Shown here: positions 1-11,500 of the stretch, in pieces
Numbering within the stretch: position 1 is the stretch's first letter
Layout: each line of letters starts with the position of its first letter
Assembly (NCBI GenBank): GCA_013396755.1
Contig: VWZF01003199.1
Span: 214,631 to 278,630, forward strand
Direction of reading: 5' to 3'
DNA: 64,000 bases
DNA from: Sclerurus mexicanus
Lineage: Eukaryota; Chordata; Aves; Passeriformes; Furnariidae
Translations under genes and position numbers: made by a program
The notes under the pieces: generated by a model
The model's input: only the letters and a program-made list of their open reading frames with translations
Databases searched by the model: none
What the model was told of the DNA's origin: nothing

Positions 1-2577
1 AGTGCTCAGCGCTGATGGTGGAGGCCGATGGCCCCTGCGAGATGCCAAAGGGTGAGACCACGGGGGAACGGGCAGCCAGTGGAGACAGCGACGGGGAGAA
101 GCTGGGCGACATGGCAGAGGACGAGATGGAGCCCTCGTGGCTGATGGGTGAGCGACGCAGGGAGGACGGGTGTGGGAAGGTCCTACCTGGTGGTGGTTTG
201 GGGGGCACGGACTTGGCCCCTGGATGGGCCACTGAGGTGATGAGGGGTGGGGGGTCAATGCGGGGCTTGGGCTCTGCCTTGGGCTTGGCCGGGAAGGGCT
301 TGCGCAGGGAACTCTCATCCTTGAGGCGGGCAATCTCTGTGAAGACGCTGGCCAGTGGCTGGAACTGGGGGCACCAGTTCAGCAGGTAATCCCAGTTGTA
401 GCTGCCACGGAGCTCCTCGTCACTGGCCACAATGGCAGTGAGTGAGCCATCTACGGAGGGCTTGCCATCCTCCGGGAAGGCATAGTCCTGGGGCTGTGAG
501 GAGACACTGAGGCCGCAGCGTACACCCAGGAAGGCGCTGCCGCCCCCATCTTCACGGTACAGCTGCAGGGGTGGCCCTGGCAGCAGCAGCCCAGAGCCCT
601 TCTTGCTCTTGAACCACTGGGCACTCTCCAGCACGGCTGGCTCGCAGGAGATGTCAGAGAGCTGGTCAGCATCCTGCTGGATGCCAGAGTCAGGGCCACG
701 GGCAGCAATGTGCTCCTGCATGGAGGCCGTGATGCTGGCCACGCGCGGGTACTCATTGATCATCCGGATCTCATCATCCTCAGCGGCTTCAGCAGAGCCA
801 CGGCCGCTGGAGTGCGAGGGGTCCAGTGAGCCACCCCGTGTGTAGGGCCCTGCTGGCTCGGTCCCGTACCCCGGCAGTGCCTGGTGGTAGATGTGCTCAG
901 CCCCGGGCAGTGCCGGCTCCTCACAGCCCAGCTTCTGTAGGGACCCGCTCTGCGTGCGGGCCAGCACCCCATCCCCCTCCGCCTTCTTGCGGCCCTGGCG
1001 CTGCCGGGAGCGCACCAGTGCCAGCACAATAGCCACGGCAGCCAGCACCACCACAACACCCAGCGAGGCGGCCACAGCCACCAGCAGCAGGTTGAGGTCG
1101 GGCGCCAGGCCAAAGGAGGTGTGTGTGACGTCAATGGTGACTTGCGCGGAGGCCGTGCGAGAGGCAGGCAGGGGGCTGCGTGCCTGCACCTCCAGGCTCA
1201 TCTCCCGTGGCTCCCTCTTGGCACGCCCCACCCCAGCCTGGGGCTGGCTGTCCACACGCAGGTAGATGGTACCTGTGGTCTGGTTGATGGCAAAGTATGG
1301 CGACGGCTTTGCCAGGGCATACAACACAACACCATCAGCCCCCTCATCCTCATCCGTGGCCAGCACTCGCCCAATGCTCTGCCCTTTGCGTGCGCCCTCG
1401 GGCACTTCAAAGTTGAAGGAGGGGCTTAGGAAAATGGGGTCATACTCATCCTCCCCTGTCACCAGCACCCGCACGGTCACTGTGGCTGAGGCATTGCCAG
1501 CATCAGTGGCCCGAACTAAGAGCTGGAAGGCTTTGGCTCGCTCATAATCAAAGGTGAGGCGGGAGCGCAGCTCCCCAGAGCTCCTGTTGATGGCGAAGGC
1601 ATCCTGGCCATCCCCTGTGGTGGGGTCCCCCACCGCCTGCTCCAGCACCGTGTACCGCAGCTCCCCGAAGGTGCCGGTGTCAGCATCAATGGCACGTAGT
1701 GTGGTGACCAGTGTGCCAGGTGGCAGGTTCTCCCGGATGCTGGCACTCAGCACCTCTACTGGGAAGTATGGCTTGTTGTCATTGACATCCTTCACCTCAA
1801 TGGCCACAGGGACCAGTGTGAAATGCCCACCTGGTGTGTCTGTGGCACGCACCACTAATGTGTGCAGTGCCTGGGCCTCCCGGTCCAGCGGCCGTGCCAG
1901 GCTCAGGGCTCCTGTGTTCTCGTGCAGCTGGAACAACCCGTGCTGATTGCCCGAGCTGATGGTGTAGTGTACACGGCCACGCGGCCCCGAGTCGGCATCA
2001 TGGGCTGCCACACGCAACAGCTCAGTGCCAGGAGGCACGGCCTCGCTCACGGCCGCACGGTACTCAGCCCGGGTGAACATGGGTGGGTTGTCATTGACAT
2101 CCCGCACGGTGATGAGCACGGGCACAGTGGTGCTGCGCTGCGGGAGGCCCCGGTCTGAGGCTGCCACGGTCAGGTTGTACACCGGGATGGTCTCAAAGTC
2201 CAAGGGCTCCACAAGCACTAGGGCTCCCTGTGTACGGAGCTGCCCCTTGGCCCAGGCCACCCGGCTCTCCACCTGGAAGGCGTTCCCACCATTCCCACTG
2301 ACAATGGTGTAGTCGAAGCCAGCATTCTCTCGGGAGAGGTCGGCATCACCTGCCTCCAGTGTCAGCACAGTGGTGCCTGGGGGCAGGTCCTCAGGGACAC
2401 TGGCATTGTAGTGTGGCTCCTGGAAGCGGGGGCTGTGGTCATTCACATCCAGCACCTGAAGCTGCACTGTGGCCCAGGATGAGAGGCTGGGAGAGCCATG
2501 GTCATGGGCCTCCACTACCAGATCCAGAGTGGGCTGGCTGGCATCAAACTCCATCTGCCGGGTGGTGAAGAGGGTCC
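1..2577 (-). CDS. DCHS1: DCHS1 exon 21 (last exon, partial): EC23-EC27, TM, cytoplasmic tail
   Basis: The exon opens after TGTGCCCTACAG and stays in one frame to the window edge. EC23-EC25 end in [16 protein letters not shown] and [10 protein letters not shown]26 ends in GEDEYDP. EC27 contains RAKREPRE at 1225-1211, a furin-type basic site. The transmembrane segment lies at about 1093-1024 ([20 protein letters not shown] onward) and is followed by the stop-transfer [10 protein letters not shown]. The tail includes [82 protein letters not shown] and [20 protein letters not shown]. The last visible codons read STISAEH, so only about 10-15 residues and the stop are missing by comparison with the human tail. 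The 3'UTR is not in the window. Confidence 0.95.
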
Positions 2578-5500
2578 CTGTAGGGCACAAAGCTAGGATC
2601 AGCACCAGGGCCAGCACGAGCCAGGAGAGATGTTGGGTTATCGGCTGGAGGAGCAGGTACTGGGACACTGTGGCAGGAGCATTTGATGGGCACCCTGCCA
2701 TGTCTGCCTCACCAGCCACTCCAGGAGACAACCTGGTGAGAGACTCAGCAGGGCCAGCATGGGAGCACCCCCCTCCACAGGCATCCTTAGAGTCACCCAT
2801 AAGAGGGGCCCACAGAGCACCAACCCCACCCACCATTGCTAGGGTCGATGGCAACATCAGGGCTGGGCACAGCCAGGCGGAAGGTGACGTCCCCGTTGCT
2901 CCCCGAGTCAGGGTCAGTTGCGCTCATGGTGAGGATGACGCTCCCAGCAGGTGTGTGCTCTGGCAGCAGCACCTGAAGAGGAGGAAACCCCAGTCAGTGT
3001 CTAGTTCCGCCTCGCCCAGAGCCCCAAGCAAGGCTGGGAGGAGCTCTGGGGTTGGCCAGGCAGCTGTAGCCAAGGTGGCCCAGCCCTTCACTGGCCAGGG
3101 CAGCCATAACCAAGGTGTCTGTGCTCCCAAAGCCTTCAAGCGACCCTGGGGCTCCTCAGCCCTTTATCTGGGCTCCAGAGCTGCAGCACACACTGCCCAA
3201 GACAGACCTCATCAGGGACCTGCCCATGTGACCCCAGGTCTCACCATAAACATTTGTCCAGGCTGTGGCCTACCTCCCACCCCCTCTGGCCTCCCCGCTG
3301 TGCCCATCCATTCCAGCTGGACCCTCTGCAATCAGCTGTGCCCCTTGTAGGGGCTGGTCCTGGGGTTACCTGCCTTGTTTCAGCCCCTTCTACACCACAG
3401 TGACAGCAGGAGGGGTGTCAGGATGTGGATGGGACTCAGGAATCAGGGCCAGGAGGGGCTCAGACCCATCCTCTGTGCTTTGTAAGGGCAGGTGAGCCAG
3501 GGAGGAGCCACAGAGGGCTTGTGTGGGATCGCCCTTGCTCTCTGGCACACCTGGTGCACAGTACCTGATAGAAACTCTGGGTGAAGATGGGCGCATTGTC
3601 GTTCACATCCTCCACGAGGATGGTGAGGTTGGCCTCAGTCTCATGGCGCGTGTCAGAGGCGCGCAGGGTGAGGGTGTAGCGGCTGCACTGCTCATAGTCC
3701 AGCGGCCCTGTCAGGGCAATGTGGCCCCCATAGCGCAGCACCCCGAAAGTGCCCATTGCATCCCCCTCCAGCAGCAGCGTGTAGGAGAGCACAGGGCCTG
3801 AGTCCACGTCGTTCCCGGTCAGCTGGGCTATCTGGGTGCCCAGCAGTGTGTCTGTGGGAAGCAGAAGTGTGAGCGAGCAACCCCATCCCTGTGGAGCACA
3901 CCTGGCTCACCTGGTGGGAAACTAGTTCAGTCCGGGGCCTGAGCACCAGAGAGAGGGGGAGATACCATGGGAGAGGGAGATGCCAGGGGAAAGTCTTGGG
4001 GGTTTGGCAGGACATGTGAAGGTTGACATGGGCACAGGGCACACTGGCTGAGGACCGTGAGCAAGGCAGGGCAGGTGTCTGCAGCCTGAGCCCTGGCAGG
4101 GGGGAAGGGTCCTGGACTGAGTTGGGAATTCAGATGCCTCCCTCAGGACACAGCTGCAGCACAGGGGCTGGGTCAGAGAGCTTGGAGGGCTCAGCCAGAG
4201 GGTCGGTGTGGTTCAGTCCCTGGCAGGGACCAGACTGGCCTGCCTGAGGGCTCCTCCCCCTGCCCCTGGTGCCCATTACAGCCCAGCTCCAGCCCTCGGT
4301 GCCGCAACACTCACTCTCAGGGACACGGACTTCCCAGGGTACCGGGATGGTGGGGCTGTTGTCATTGATATCCATCACGACCACGGTCAGTGTGGCTGAG
4401 CCCACAAGTGGTGGCATCCCTCGGTCCATCGCTGTCACCACCAATCTGCAGGCAGGCACACGGGTAAGAAGTGTGCCCACATGTGTGAGGGAGCACCTCA
4501 CATGGGAACAGCACCTGGGACATGCATTGCACATGTGCACAGCGCTGGAACACATACTATAGGTGTGCACAGAGCTGGAGCATCTGCATGTGGTGGGGAA
4601 ACCATGCACAGCAATAGAGTGTCTGGGGTGATGGATCTGTGAGGAGCATTCATTCCCTAAAGGTGTCTAAGGAAAGACTGGACATGACAGTACCATGGTC
4701 TAGTTGACAACATGGTGATTGGTCATAGGCTGGACTCAGTGATCTCAGAGGTCTTTTCCAAATTAATTAATTCTGTGATTCTGTGATCTGAAGAGCATGT
4801 GTAGGAGTGGGGATATGGAGAGAATGTGTGGGGTAGGGGGTGTGGGTACATGGAGAGCATGACGGGGCAGGGCAGCAGGTATACGCACTCCTAAGGCATG
4901 TGTTGGAGTCTGGAAGGTGTGTGGGTACAGGCAGAGCACCTTGTGGGGTGCAGGCAGGTATCTGGGGCTCTCTGGCTGCTAGGGAACATTTGGAGCCTCT
5001 CTGAAATGGCAAGGGTTGTGTGGGTGGAAGGAATGCCCCAGATCCCCCACACCGGGGGACAGGGCAGATAGACTCACAGCCACTGGGGCAAGTGCTGGGG
5101 AGAGAAAATGCCCTGGGGCCTACACCTGAGCCAGGTGTGTGGGACAGGGCAGGTGAAGCCTCAGATTCTCAATGAGGTGTTTGCCAGCATTTCAGATATG
5201 TGTGGCCAAAGGGTTTGAACATGTTCAGAGCATGCATACATGGTGAGGAGCCCAGAGGGCCTGGCTGTATGCAGGGGACATCTGGGGGGCTCAGGTTAGT
5301 GCAGGGGCTTGGAGACATGTGGCAGGACACAAGGTTGCTGCGCTCTGAGGTGGTAAGGGATGGAGCAGATGTGGTGTGGATTAAGCAAGCAGGAAGGGGA
5401 ATGGATAAGCCCAGGGCCCCCTCACAATCTCCTCAGCTCTGCAGAGACCCAGCTGGGCCATGCTTGGGCTCATCTTGACCATCTGCCTCCCTTGCCCTTC

Positions 5501-8500
5501 ACTTCCACACTCACACTGACCCTCAGCTCCTGCTGCTTGGCAGAGCCATTTCATAGACAGGCTGGGACAGCTTTGGCAGCACCAAGGACAGTATCCCCCA
5601 TGCGCTGTGCTGCACAGCTGTGCCTTGTCCTTGCACCCCCTGGCTGCACTCACCGGGTCTGGGACCAGATCTCCCTGTCCAGGATGGCAGCGGTGGTGAT
5701 GGTGCCAGTCTGAGGGTCAATGTGGTACAAGCCTGGCATTGGCAGCGACTGGTTAATGGCATAAGTCACCTGCCCATTCGCTCCCTGGTCCAGGTCATCT
5801 GCTAGCACCTGCAAAGCCACATGAGATTCAGCTGTGGAGCCCCTGAGGCAGGCTCTGTGTGCGAGTGCCAGCCCCAGGCCCAAGTAGTCCCCACCCCCTC
5901 ACCCTGGCCAGGCCAGGGCTCAGGTGTCCCTGTTTGTGCCCCAGCCATACCTGGATGACAGGTGAGTCGTAGCTCTGTGACTCCCAGATGAACGCCACAT
6001 AGTTCTGCAGCTGGAAGCGGGGCAGGTTGTCGTTCACATCCTGGAGGTTGAGGTTTATGGCCATAAAGCTGAAGGAAGTCATGGTCTCTGCCTGAATCAC
6101 CAAGCGCAGCCGAGGGCTAGCCTCGAAGTCCAGACTGCTGGAGTCCTGCACAGAGATGGCACCTGGGAGGAGGAAAACAGCAGGATGGGGGAGTGAAAGG
6201 GGGGTGATGCACTAGCATGTTCACCCCTCATCCATCCCTCCCTCCCCTCATCCATCCATCCATCCATCCATCCATCCATCCATCCATCCATCCATCCATC
6301 CATCCATCCATCCATCCATCCATTCTCTCTCAGACAGGACAGATACAGAGAGCCCTTCCAAGCCCTTCCCACACTGGCAGCTTCTCATTGTCCCCAAGAG
6401 CTGCCCTGGATGATAAATTCCACACCTTGCTAAGGACAAGCACCTTCTGCTGACATTACACCATGCAACAGTCCTTCCACCTGGAGACTCCCCTGGAGGT
6501 GTGGAGCAGAAAGAGCTGTTCCTACCATGACACAAGCTCATCCAGCTTCAAGTCAGAGTCACCCCATTGCAGCTTTGAGTCCAGTCAGAACCTTGCAAAG
6601 GGCTCTGAAGACAGACACCCACTGCCACCCACCTGAGCCATGGACACCTTGGCTGCTGCAGCAACAAGGTGTTGCTGTCCCACCCAGGAAGGAGGAGGGC
6701 AGCCAGCAGGATGTACTAAACCAATCGGCAGCATTCCTACAGGCACACATTCACATGGAATGAGGAGGAACCAAGCTTGTATGGTTGAATTCCTGCCCCA
6801 ACAGCCCTGCAGAGCCTCTTTGCAGCCCATTCCAGCATGCACATGAAATCAGCAGTTGAACTACTCTAGTGGCAGGGATGCAGTGTCAGCATCTGGAACA
6901 GTTGTGTGGCCTTAGACAAGCCTGGTCTGTGAAAGAGCTTTGCCACCAGCTTTGCCTGTGGATGGACATGGTGACAAGGGTTCCAGGGCACACAGTGAAC
7001 CAGACCACATGTCCAAGAGTGGACATGGGTGGCAGCTGCCCAGACAAGTAGCCTGGATTGGGGAACAGCCATGTCCTCACCTCCTGCCACCTGCAGGGTG
7101 AGAGCCAGCTGTGCTGCCATCCCCCCACTGCACCCCATTGCCTCTGTAACCCTGCTGGACAGCTGGCACAGGGCACGTGTCAGATCCATGCCAGCCCTCC
7201 TGGCCTTCTCACTCCTTCAGCCCCCCATGTCCGGCTGCAGCACTGGCCCTTGTCCCAGGAGAAAGCAGGGAATCATCACAGACAGGCACACAGGACTCAC
7301 AGAGAGACATGTTTTAAGAGAAAACACCTGTATTATGGGTGCTTTTCTGAGGGCAGTGTTTCCTCAGTGGGATGAAGTGGCATTGCCACAGTGACCATGC
7401 TGAGCCAGAACATGCCCTGGTTATTCTAGAAACCGTGGGCACACATGGCTTGAGCAGGGACGTGACAAGGGGATGCAAAGGGGCAGGGATGATGGGGAGT
7501 GGTTCTGTGACCCCATGGCAGTGTGCCATGCAGTTCAGTGTAGCAGAGTCCTGCTCACATAGCTCCATTGCCGTGAGATGCTCACTTCCAAACAGCCTCA
7601 CACAGACCCACTCCTGCTGGTACAGCAGGAAATATGCATCTCAGGCCCCTCAGGACTCTGCGGGGCCATGGCCCTGTGGAGGCTGAGACCTCCTCATGGG
7701 ATGCAGGGGGCTGACCTGGCTTTCCCACAGTGCTGTGCTGTGGTGTGGGGGTGCTCACAGTGACACCAGGGTACCAGGGCGGGCCATATGGCGGCTGAGG
7801 GTATGTGTCATGACATTGGGCTGCTACAAGCACCCTGATGTCAGATGGGCTCTTCTGCATGGCTGAGCATTGCCTGCTGTGCCCATGGGCAACTGGCAGT
7901 AGCCAGTACTTAGTCATATTGCTGAAGGATGCACACTGTGCTCTGCCATGGGTGGCTCACAAGCACCTGCACAGTGGCCATAGGCTGAAGAGGGCACAGG
8001 CATAGTGTCAGTGAGATCTCTTGGGTCCTGTCCCAGACCCAACCACCCCGTGAGGCACAGGAACATGGGGCTTTCACAAGAAGCTCCTGCTGGATGTTTG
8101 GGCTGCAGCTTTCTCCTGTCATAGAATCTCAGATTGGTTTGAGTTGGAAAGGAACTTTAAAGGTCATCTAGTCCACTCTCCTGCTGTGGGTAGGGACACC
8201 TTCCACTAGACCAGGTTGCTCCGAGTCCCATCCAATCTGACCTTGAACACTTCCAGGGATGGGGCAGCCACAGCTTCTCTGGGCAACCTGTGCCAGGGCC
8301 TCACCACCCTCATGGGTAAGAATTTTTTACCTATATCCCATCTAACCCTGTGTGCGAGATTTTGGGGAAAGGTCTAGTTATGGGGGACCACAATAGCACT
8401 GGGAGCAGTGCTAACAGCTACTGGACAGTGACAGAGCAGTGTCCATGTCCCAGTACTAACACCACTCAACTGACGGGTACAGAGTTATGGGCAGTGTTCC

Positions 8501-11500
8501 TGTGCCCTGGGGGCCTCTGAGCAGCCAAGCAGGCATGGGCAGAGCTCCACAGGTGTTCCTGGAGCTGTACCTGAGCTGGGCTGGATCAGGAAGGTGTTCT
8601 TCTCATTGCCGCTGACGATGCTGTAGGTGATGCGCCCTGAGGAGCCCCCTATGTGCACAGCCTGGACACTTGCCACTGCAGTACCTGGGAGAGCAAAAGG
8701 GTGTGAAGAGACAGCAGAGCCTCGGGGCAGGTGGCAGAGGATCAGAGTGGTATGTGGCAGAGCATGCTGTAACACAGGAGCATCGCTCTGTCCAAGGACA
8801 CTGCCGACAGGGGACACGAGCTGTAATGGTAACATTGGGCTGGGAGCCTGTGGCACCTGTCCATGGCCCTTCTGTGGCCTGTGACCCTGGAGACCTTCCA
8901 GGAGCACGTGGGCACCTGTGGCTGCCTACAGTGATCTGAACACCCTGAGACCAGCCCATAGGGACACCACCCTGACCAGCCTGGGCACCAGTCAGATCCT
9001 GTTGTCCCTCAGGTCTGCTCAAAGCATAATGGGGCTTCCCCAGACCTCGCAGTGCTCCTGGTCTGAGTTCCCCATAGCGTTGCTCCCACCTCCCCTCCCA
9101 CCCTGTCCCACTCCATCCCAGTGCTTGCTGTCACTGCCAGTGGGTACCTGGGGCAGCATTTTCGGCCAGGGCCACATCGCTGGTGCTGCGGGGAAAGCGC
9201 AGCCCCCAGTATGGCTCCTCCTGCACGTGGATCACCACCACTCCTGTGGAGGAGAGTGCCGGCTGCCCCAGGTCTGTGGCCAGGACAAAGAGTGTCCGCT
9301 GGCGCTGGCTGAGTGAGCCCAGGGGCTGCAGCAGCTGGATGTCCCCTGTGTAGGAGTTGATGGCAAAGGCGGAGCTGGGGGTGGTGAGTCGGTACAAGAT
9401 GGAGGCATTGGCACCTGCGTCCCTGTCCTCGGCCTTCATGGTAGCCACCACCTGTTTGGGTGGTGTGTGGTGGGACAGGTTGACAGTGAGTGGGCTGTGC
9501 AGGAAGGCTGGGGCATGGTCATTGACATCTCGCACCGTCACAGTGACACGCACAGCTGTGCTCTTGGGCTCCCATGGCGCTGAGTCCACTGCCTTGGCCA
9601 GGAAGCTGTAGCTGGGCTGGCGCTCCCGGTCCAGCGCCTGGGTGCTCCGGATGCGCCCGCTCTGTGGCTCCACCTGGAACATGCCCAGTGACTCGTTGCC
9701 CAGGTAGTAGGAGATCTGCCCATTGGTGCCCTCATCCGGGTCCTCGGCCACCAGCTGTAGCACCAGGGCACCGACTGGCAAGTCCTCTGGTACCTCCACC
9801 GTGTAGGTGGCCTGAGCGAAACTGGGTGTGTTGTCATTGAGGTCCAACACCTGTACGGTCACTGACATGGTGGCACTGCGTGGGGGGGACCCATGGTCCT
9901 GCACCACCACAGTGAGGCTGTAGGAAGCAACTTGCTCCCGGTCCAGGGCATGTGTGGTAGAGAGGACACCAGAGATGGGGTCTAGGCTGAAATCCTGCCC
10001 AGGGTCTCCATCTGGAAGAGAAAAGGAGGAATAACAAGGCAGCATGACTATAACTGCAACAAGGAAGGCCCTGGACAGCATGAAGCCTATTACCTTGTGG
10101 CCTGGCTGGGTGGGCAGAGTAAGCCCCAGTGGGATCAAACTTCCTTGGGTCAGGTCCATGTGAAGAACTGACTCCAACCACTCACAGGCAGTGCTGCTGC
10201 CATGGGAGGTCCCCAGATAATGGGTGGTAGGATACAGCAAAGATCTCACTTTGCAACCTGTGAATTCACAGGTCAGAGCAGCCAGGAGAGGTGTGGAACT
10301 GGTCTAAGCCTGGGGAATGATGAGTCTGTCCAGACCTTGGAGTGCTCTTTACTGGGGGCAGAGAAACTTGAAGGCTGAGAGCTAGCAGCATTGCCATGCA
10401 GTTTTGAGCAGGAGACAACTGAGGTGGAATGGAACCTGCCACAGGTGATGCCCCCCAAGCCAGAACACGAGAGAGACCACCCTTGCCTAGCCCCACATTC
10501 CCAATGTGCCTCACCTGCCACCCAGTATTCCAAGCGCCCATTCTCTCCACCATCAGGATCAGTGGCACGCAGGGTATAGAGAGCCACACAGCTCTGATTC
10601 TCAGGGACCTCCACAGACCAGGACTCGCTCTCCAGGTGTGGTGTGTGGTCATTCTCATCCCCCACTGTGATCCGCACAGTGGCCTTGGCGAGGCTGGGGG
10701 GCAGGCCGGCATCCCGTGCATACACTGCAGGACACAGGAGAGCGCTGCAGGCCATCCTGCCCACTAGGAGCTACAGCCTCGATGCTCATATGCCAACACC
10801 CAGGCATGGGAGCACTGGCACTCCTGCACCTTCAAACCACCCCACAGACCTGCTGTGCCCCACAGACCCCCCTCCCTCCCTATGGCCTGCCCTCCCTGCA
10901 ATGCTCCCCACCCCAGCAGCAGGGAGCCTCCATCTACTCCCCCAACCCTCTGCCTGCTGCCCCCCTACACCTACCCGTCAGTACATGCTGCTCCTGCTCC
11001 TCCCGGTCCAGGGGACGTGTGGTGACAATGAGACCTGTCTCTGGGTGGATGGAGAATGGTCCCCCAGACAGACCCCCATAAGACACCTGCCCGTTGGCAC
11101 CTGCAGGGAGGAAGGAGGTCTGACAGCAGCCCAGCAACAGCCCCAGTGCCTCATTCAGCTCCCAGTTCTACACCTCTCCACTCTCCGCCCCCACCCGGGG
11201 CTCACAGGCTGTGAAAGAGGGTGGGCTGGCTCACTCCCTGGAGGCATAGAGGTGTGTGGGGATCCAAGCCCAGCCCAACTGATGGAGGGGCAGATGGGCC
11301 AAGGAGCCCCCACAGAACAAAGACCACTGGGCAGGGGAGCAGAGGCACTAACAGTCCCTCTTCTATTCTCAGCCTCTACCAGGATCCAGCCCATCTCCCA
11401 CTTCCAGACCAGGTGCTCATCCTTCCCTCTGGTCAGCCAGGCTCTCCAGACCAGCAGAAGAAAGCAGGGTGTGCCCAGTCCTGGGGCTGCATCTTCAGAT

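Larger units (their letters stand above)
6163..8570 (-). other. DCHS1 intron 15
   Basis: A 2.4-kb intron. It holds a CATC tetranucleotide array near its 3' splice site and a CR1 fragment at about 8120-8345. The remaining 6.35-8.1 kb is unique-looking sequence with no recognised exon. Confidence 0.8.

Noticed and set aside
1..2577. Apparent absence of a closed reading frame over the last exon
   Set aside because: Codon phase at 2575 and at 148 is the same and the conserved translation is continuous. The stop codon simply lies beyond the window, so it is not a frameshift or pseudogene.
2469..3350. 293-codon open frame on the + strand
   Set aside because: It lies antisense across exons 20-21 and introns 19-20 of DCHS1. 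The openness comes from GC-rich antisense codons, and there is no domain or splice logic.
6097..6541. Frames encoding WMDG or IHPS repeats
   Set aside because: Simply the translation of the CATC/TGGA microsatellite, not a repeat protein.
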